From: Sulfurovum sp.
GTDB taxonomy: Bacteria; Campylobacterota; Campylobacteria; Campylobacterales; Sulfurovaceae
Direction of reading: 5' to 3'
DNA: 7,541 bases
Assembly: GCA_026983895.1 (NCBI GenBank)
Contig: JALSTF010000235.1
Location: 1-7,541 of the forward strand
Within the stretch, counting starts at the first letter, position 1; each line of letters starts with the position of its first letter. The notes under the pieces are model-generated. The model was not told the DNA's origin and ran no database searches. It saw only the letters and a list, made by a program, of their open reading frames with translations. A program made the position numbers and the translations under genes. This document shows positions 6,228-7,541 of the stretch, piece by piece.

Positions 6228-6881
6228 CTACAGAGACTCGATGTTCCCCACCACTTTACCGACGATCTGTACTTCATCCGGGGAAAGCACTTCTGGAGAA
6301 TAGTTTTTATTATCGGAAATAAGTTCCACCATGCCGTCAGCCCTCTGGCGTATACGTTTGATAAAGAGCCCGGCCGTGGTCGAAGCGATAAAAATACCGT
6401 CTTTTTTGATATCCGTCTGGGTCCTGTCAAGAAAAACGATCGACCCGTCCTGCAACGTAGGCTCCATCGATTCACCGTCCACATGGATCGCTTCGAGTTG
6501 GGTATTGCCCAACCCTACCATATTGTGCATGATCTTCTCGTCAACGGTAATGGTCTCGTAATGTTCGTCAAAGACTTCCGCACCCCCGCCTGCACTGGCG
6601 CGTATGTCGGCAAAGTAGCGTACCTGAAAGAACTTTTCTGTCTGTTCCTTGAGCATATCGACTGCCTGATCAAAAAAAAGCCAATTGACCGATATCTTCT
6701 TTAACGCACAGAACTCCAGGATCTCCTCGTAGGGAATAGAGTTTCGTTTTTTCATCGTAGCGAATGTCGCCTGAGGGATATTCAGCGCCTGTGCCACATC
6801 TTTGTCAAAGACCTTTCCCCCTATTTTCGTCTCGGAGATCACATCTTTCAATTTTTCGATCACTTCATTAAAAACAAACAT
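6228..6881 (-). CDS. S24-peptidase (LexA/CI-like) transcriptional repressor
   Basis: A 217-residue protein. The N-terminal part (about 1-70) is a CI-repressor-type helix-turn-helix, with the core around FDKDVAQALNIPQATFATMK (25-44). The C-terminal half is an S24 peptidase domain with the nucleophile Ser138 in VDGESMEPTLQDGSIVF and the general base Lys175 in GLFIKRIRQR. A plausible self-cleavage bond is Ala97-Gly98 in IRASAGGGAEVF. Such repressors usually bind operators as dimers and are inactivated by RecA-stimulated cleavage after DNA damage; that is known for the family, not shown here. Start ATG at 6881-6879 with AAAGGAG at 6893-6887. No phage genes lie nearby, so it may be a resident regulator. 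It converges on the zinc-finger gene with 18 bases between the stops. Confidence 0.88.
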   Translation of the reverse strand: MFVFNEVIEKLKDVISETKIGGKVFDKDVAQALNIPQATFATMKKRNSIPYEEILEFCALKKISVNWLFFDQAVDMLKEQTEKFFQVRYFADIRASAGGGAEVFDEHYETITVDEKIMHNMVGLGNTQLEAIHVDGESMEPTLQDGSIVFLDRTQTDIKKDGIFIASTTAGLFIKRIRQRADGMVELISDNKNYSPEVLSPDEVQIVGKVVGNIESL

Positions 6882-6911
6882 TTTGGCTCCTTTATTGTAA
6901 AAATAGAGTAC

Positions 6912-6917
6912 ATTATA
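6912..6917 (-). promoter_or_regulatory. -10 box of the S24 repressor promoter
   Basis: A perfect TATAAT on the minus strand. Transcription would start near 6905, about 24 bases before the repressor ATG. The expected -35 position (about 6935-6940, CATACT) is not a consensus box and is overlapped by the palindrome at 6938-6952. Confidence 0.6.
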
Positions 6918-6937
6918 AACTATTTATTCTTAAAAGT

Positions 6938-6952
6938 ATGACAATTTGACAT
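6938..6952. promoter_or_regulatory. Candidate operator palindrome ATGNCAANTTGNCAT
   Basis: ATGACAATTTGACAT is symmetric at six of seven base pairs around a central T at 6945. It covers the expected -35 region of the S24 repressor promoter, where repressor binding would shut off transcription. A related but less symmetric copy, 11 of 15 bases identical, lies 19 bases away at 6957-6971. That this repressor binds it is inference from position and symmetry. Confidence 0.5.
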
Positions 6953-6991
6953 ATTTATTACAATTTATCACAAAAATATATACAATTGACA
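6939..6991. repeat. Clustered ACAATT / TGACA short repeats in the divergent spacer
   Basis: ACAATT occurs at 6941, 6960 and 6982, spaced 19 and 22 bases, close to two helical turns. TGACA occurs at 6939, 6947 and 6987. An inverted TTGTAA lies at 6895-6900. The rest of this 134-base spacer (6882-7015) is very AT-rich and carries the two candidate promoters. AT-rich DNA produces such words by chance fairly often, so only the spacing and symmetry make them notable. Confidence 0.45.
6977..6982 (+). promoter_or_regulatory. Possible -10 box for the 34-residue ORF
   Basis: TATATA, overlapped by the alternative TATACA at 6979-6984, follows an A-run and would start transcription near 6989, about 27 bases before the ATG at 7016. 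A TTGACA at 6946-6951 is too far upstream (25 bases) to be its normal -35 box. The third ACAATT repeat overlaps the site. Confidence 0.3.
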
Positions 6992-7015
6992 GATAAATCA
7001 TTAAAAGGATGAGGA

Positions 7016-7120
7016 ATGAATTTAAAAACAAATAAAGCGTTATGGAATGAGGCGATCAATGCAGGATGCCAAACAGCAGCAGAACTTGCACTGTTTCTTA
7101 AGTACTATGGGAACCGCTAA
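7016..7120 (+). CDS. Predicted 34-residue small protein, unrecognised
   Basis: ATG at 7016 to TAA at 7118-7120. A good ribosome site, AAGGA at 7005-7009, lies six bases upstream, and an in-frame TGA at 7010-7012 shows that this is the first possible start. The peptide begins MNLKTNKALWNEAINAG and ends with LFLKYYGNR. The middle, rich in Ala, Glu and Leu (TAAELALFLKYY), could form one amphipathic helix; there is a single Cys at position 18 and no clear membrane span. It is divergent from the S24 repressor and shares its control region, the layout expected of a repressor-controlled target. A hairpin overlaps its stop codon. I do not recognise a family. It could be a real microprotein, a decayed gene start or a chance ORF; the ribosome site favours a real one. 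Confidence 0.5.
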   Translation: MNLKTNKALWNEAINAGCQTAAELALFLKYYGNR

Positions 7121-7128
7121 ACGGTCCC
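7109..7128. terminator. Hairpin overlapping the small ORF stop, between convergent genes
   Basis: GGGAACCG (7109-7116) pairs with CGGTCCC (7122-7128), leaving one bulged A and a five-base loop, CTAAA. It is GC-rich in AT-rich surroundings and lies between the ends of the small ORF and moeA. Neither strand has a following T-run, so if it terminates transcription it is not a standard intrinsic terminator. Confidence 0.4.
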
Positions 7129-7130
7129 GC

Positions 7131-7541
7131 CTACCCAAAAAGAAGTACGGTCACCGTTTCGCCTGCCTCCTTTGACGTATCGTCTTCAGAAGTATAAAGC
7201 AGTGCCGTATCGCCGAGCATATTGGTCATAATAGCAGAAGTACCGACTTTCTTGCCTTTAAAGTCAACAAAGTATTCCCCCTGGAACAACGTAATGTTGC
7301 AGGCGGTGAACTCCGCTTTCCTTGCACGCTTGCGAAAGGGCTCTTTGAGTCTGGCATTGACGCGGTGCAGGGTTGATCTTCCCTGCTGAAGCTTCTCTAT
7401 CAGCGGCACGACATAAAGCAAGGCTGTCACTGTTGCAGAGTAGGCAAACCCCGGAAGTGCCACAATGAACTTGTCTTCTCTTCTGGCCACCATAATATGC
7501 TGCCCAGGCTTGATACGTACTCCTTTGAAAATGACTTCACA
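7131..7541 (-). CDS. moeA: Molybdopterin molybdenumtransferase MoeA, C-terminal part (5' end outside window)
   Basis: An open frame of 136 residues runs from the right window edge to TAG at 7133-7131. It opens with the MoeA stretch FKGVRIKPGQH (compare V-x-x-KPG-K-P in the family), then FIVALPGFAYSATVTAL, which takes the place of the usual LPGNPVSA loop. The C-terminal beta-barrel domain IV follows: KAEFTACNI, VGTSAIMTNMLGDTALLYT and AGETVTVLLFG. MoeA inserts molybdate into adenylylated molybdopterin to make molybdenum cofactor, used by enzymes such as nitrate and formate reductases or dehydrogenases. The methionine at 7493 is internal, since the matching residues upstream are also MoeA-like. 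It converges on the small ORF, 10 bases away. No other cofactor gene is visible. Confidence 0.88.
   Translation of the reverse strand, partial: CEVIFKGVRIKPGQHIMVARREDKFIVALPGFAYSATVTALLYVVPLIEKLQQGRSTLHRVNARLKEPFRKRARKAEFTACNITLFQGEYFVDFKGKKVGTSAIMTNMLGDTALLYTSEDDTSKEAGETVTVLLFG

Noticed and set aside
6939..6991. Short ACAATT repeats read as a CRISPR array or iteron origin
   Set aside because: The units are only 6-10 bases, unevenly spaced and few, and no Cas or replication gene is present.
6228..7120. Prophage boundary suggested by the CI-like repressor
   Set aside because: No integrase, phage structural gene, tRNA or direct-repeat attachment site is seen, and the flanking genes look like ordinary chromosome.

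Overview
The window looks like chromosomal DNA of a Campylobacterota (epsilonproteobacterial) organism, most likely marine and Sulfurovum/Sulfurimonas-like. This is an inference from three things: the gene families present, the compact layout with short gene overlaps, and an extended -10 promoter (T-run, TGC, TATAAT) with no clear -35 box, a style known from this group. No rRNA, tRNA, CRISPR array, insertion sequence or prophage structural gene is visible.

Positions 1-2180, plus strand: a probable three-gene run. It holds the C-terminal part of an FGGY-family kinase very like autoinducer-2 kinase LsrK, then an overlapping SUI1/YciH-type translation factor, then a complete NhaA sodium/proton antiporter in which the known functional residues are all recognisable. 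A small hairpin lies at the convergent junction with the next block.

Positions 2208-5824, minus strand: a tight operon, read right to left. The first gene is a YyaL/SPATA20-type thioredoxin-domain protein (DUF255) with an N-terminal hydrophobic leader and a GTG start. It is followed by a small DUF309 protein and then a double-domain SagB/ThcOx-like nitroreductase. Both junctions overlap, which suggests translational coupling. The joint function is unknown.

Positions 5825-7130: a 46-base divergent spacer separates that operon from a small DksA/TraR-type zinc-finger protein on the plus strand. Convergent to it is an S24-peptidase (LexA/CI-like) repressor on the minus strand. Upstream of the repressor is an AT-rich spacer of 134 bases with a perfect -10 box, a 15-base palindrome over the expected -35 position, and repeated ACAATT/TGACA words. 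On the other side of this spacer is a divergent 34-residue ORF with a good ribosome binding site. The repressor, palindrome and mini-ORF resemble a self-contained regulatory switch and are the most novel-looking part of the window.

Positions 7131-7541, minus strand: the C-terminal part of molybdopterin molybdenumtransferase MoeA, cut by the window edge.
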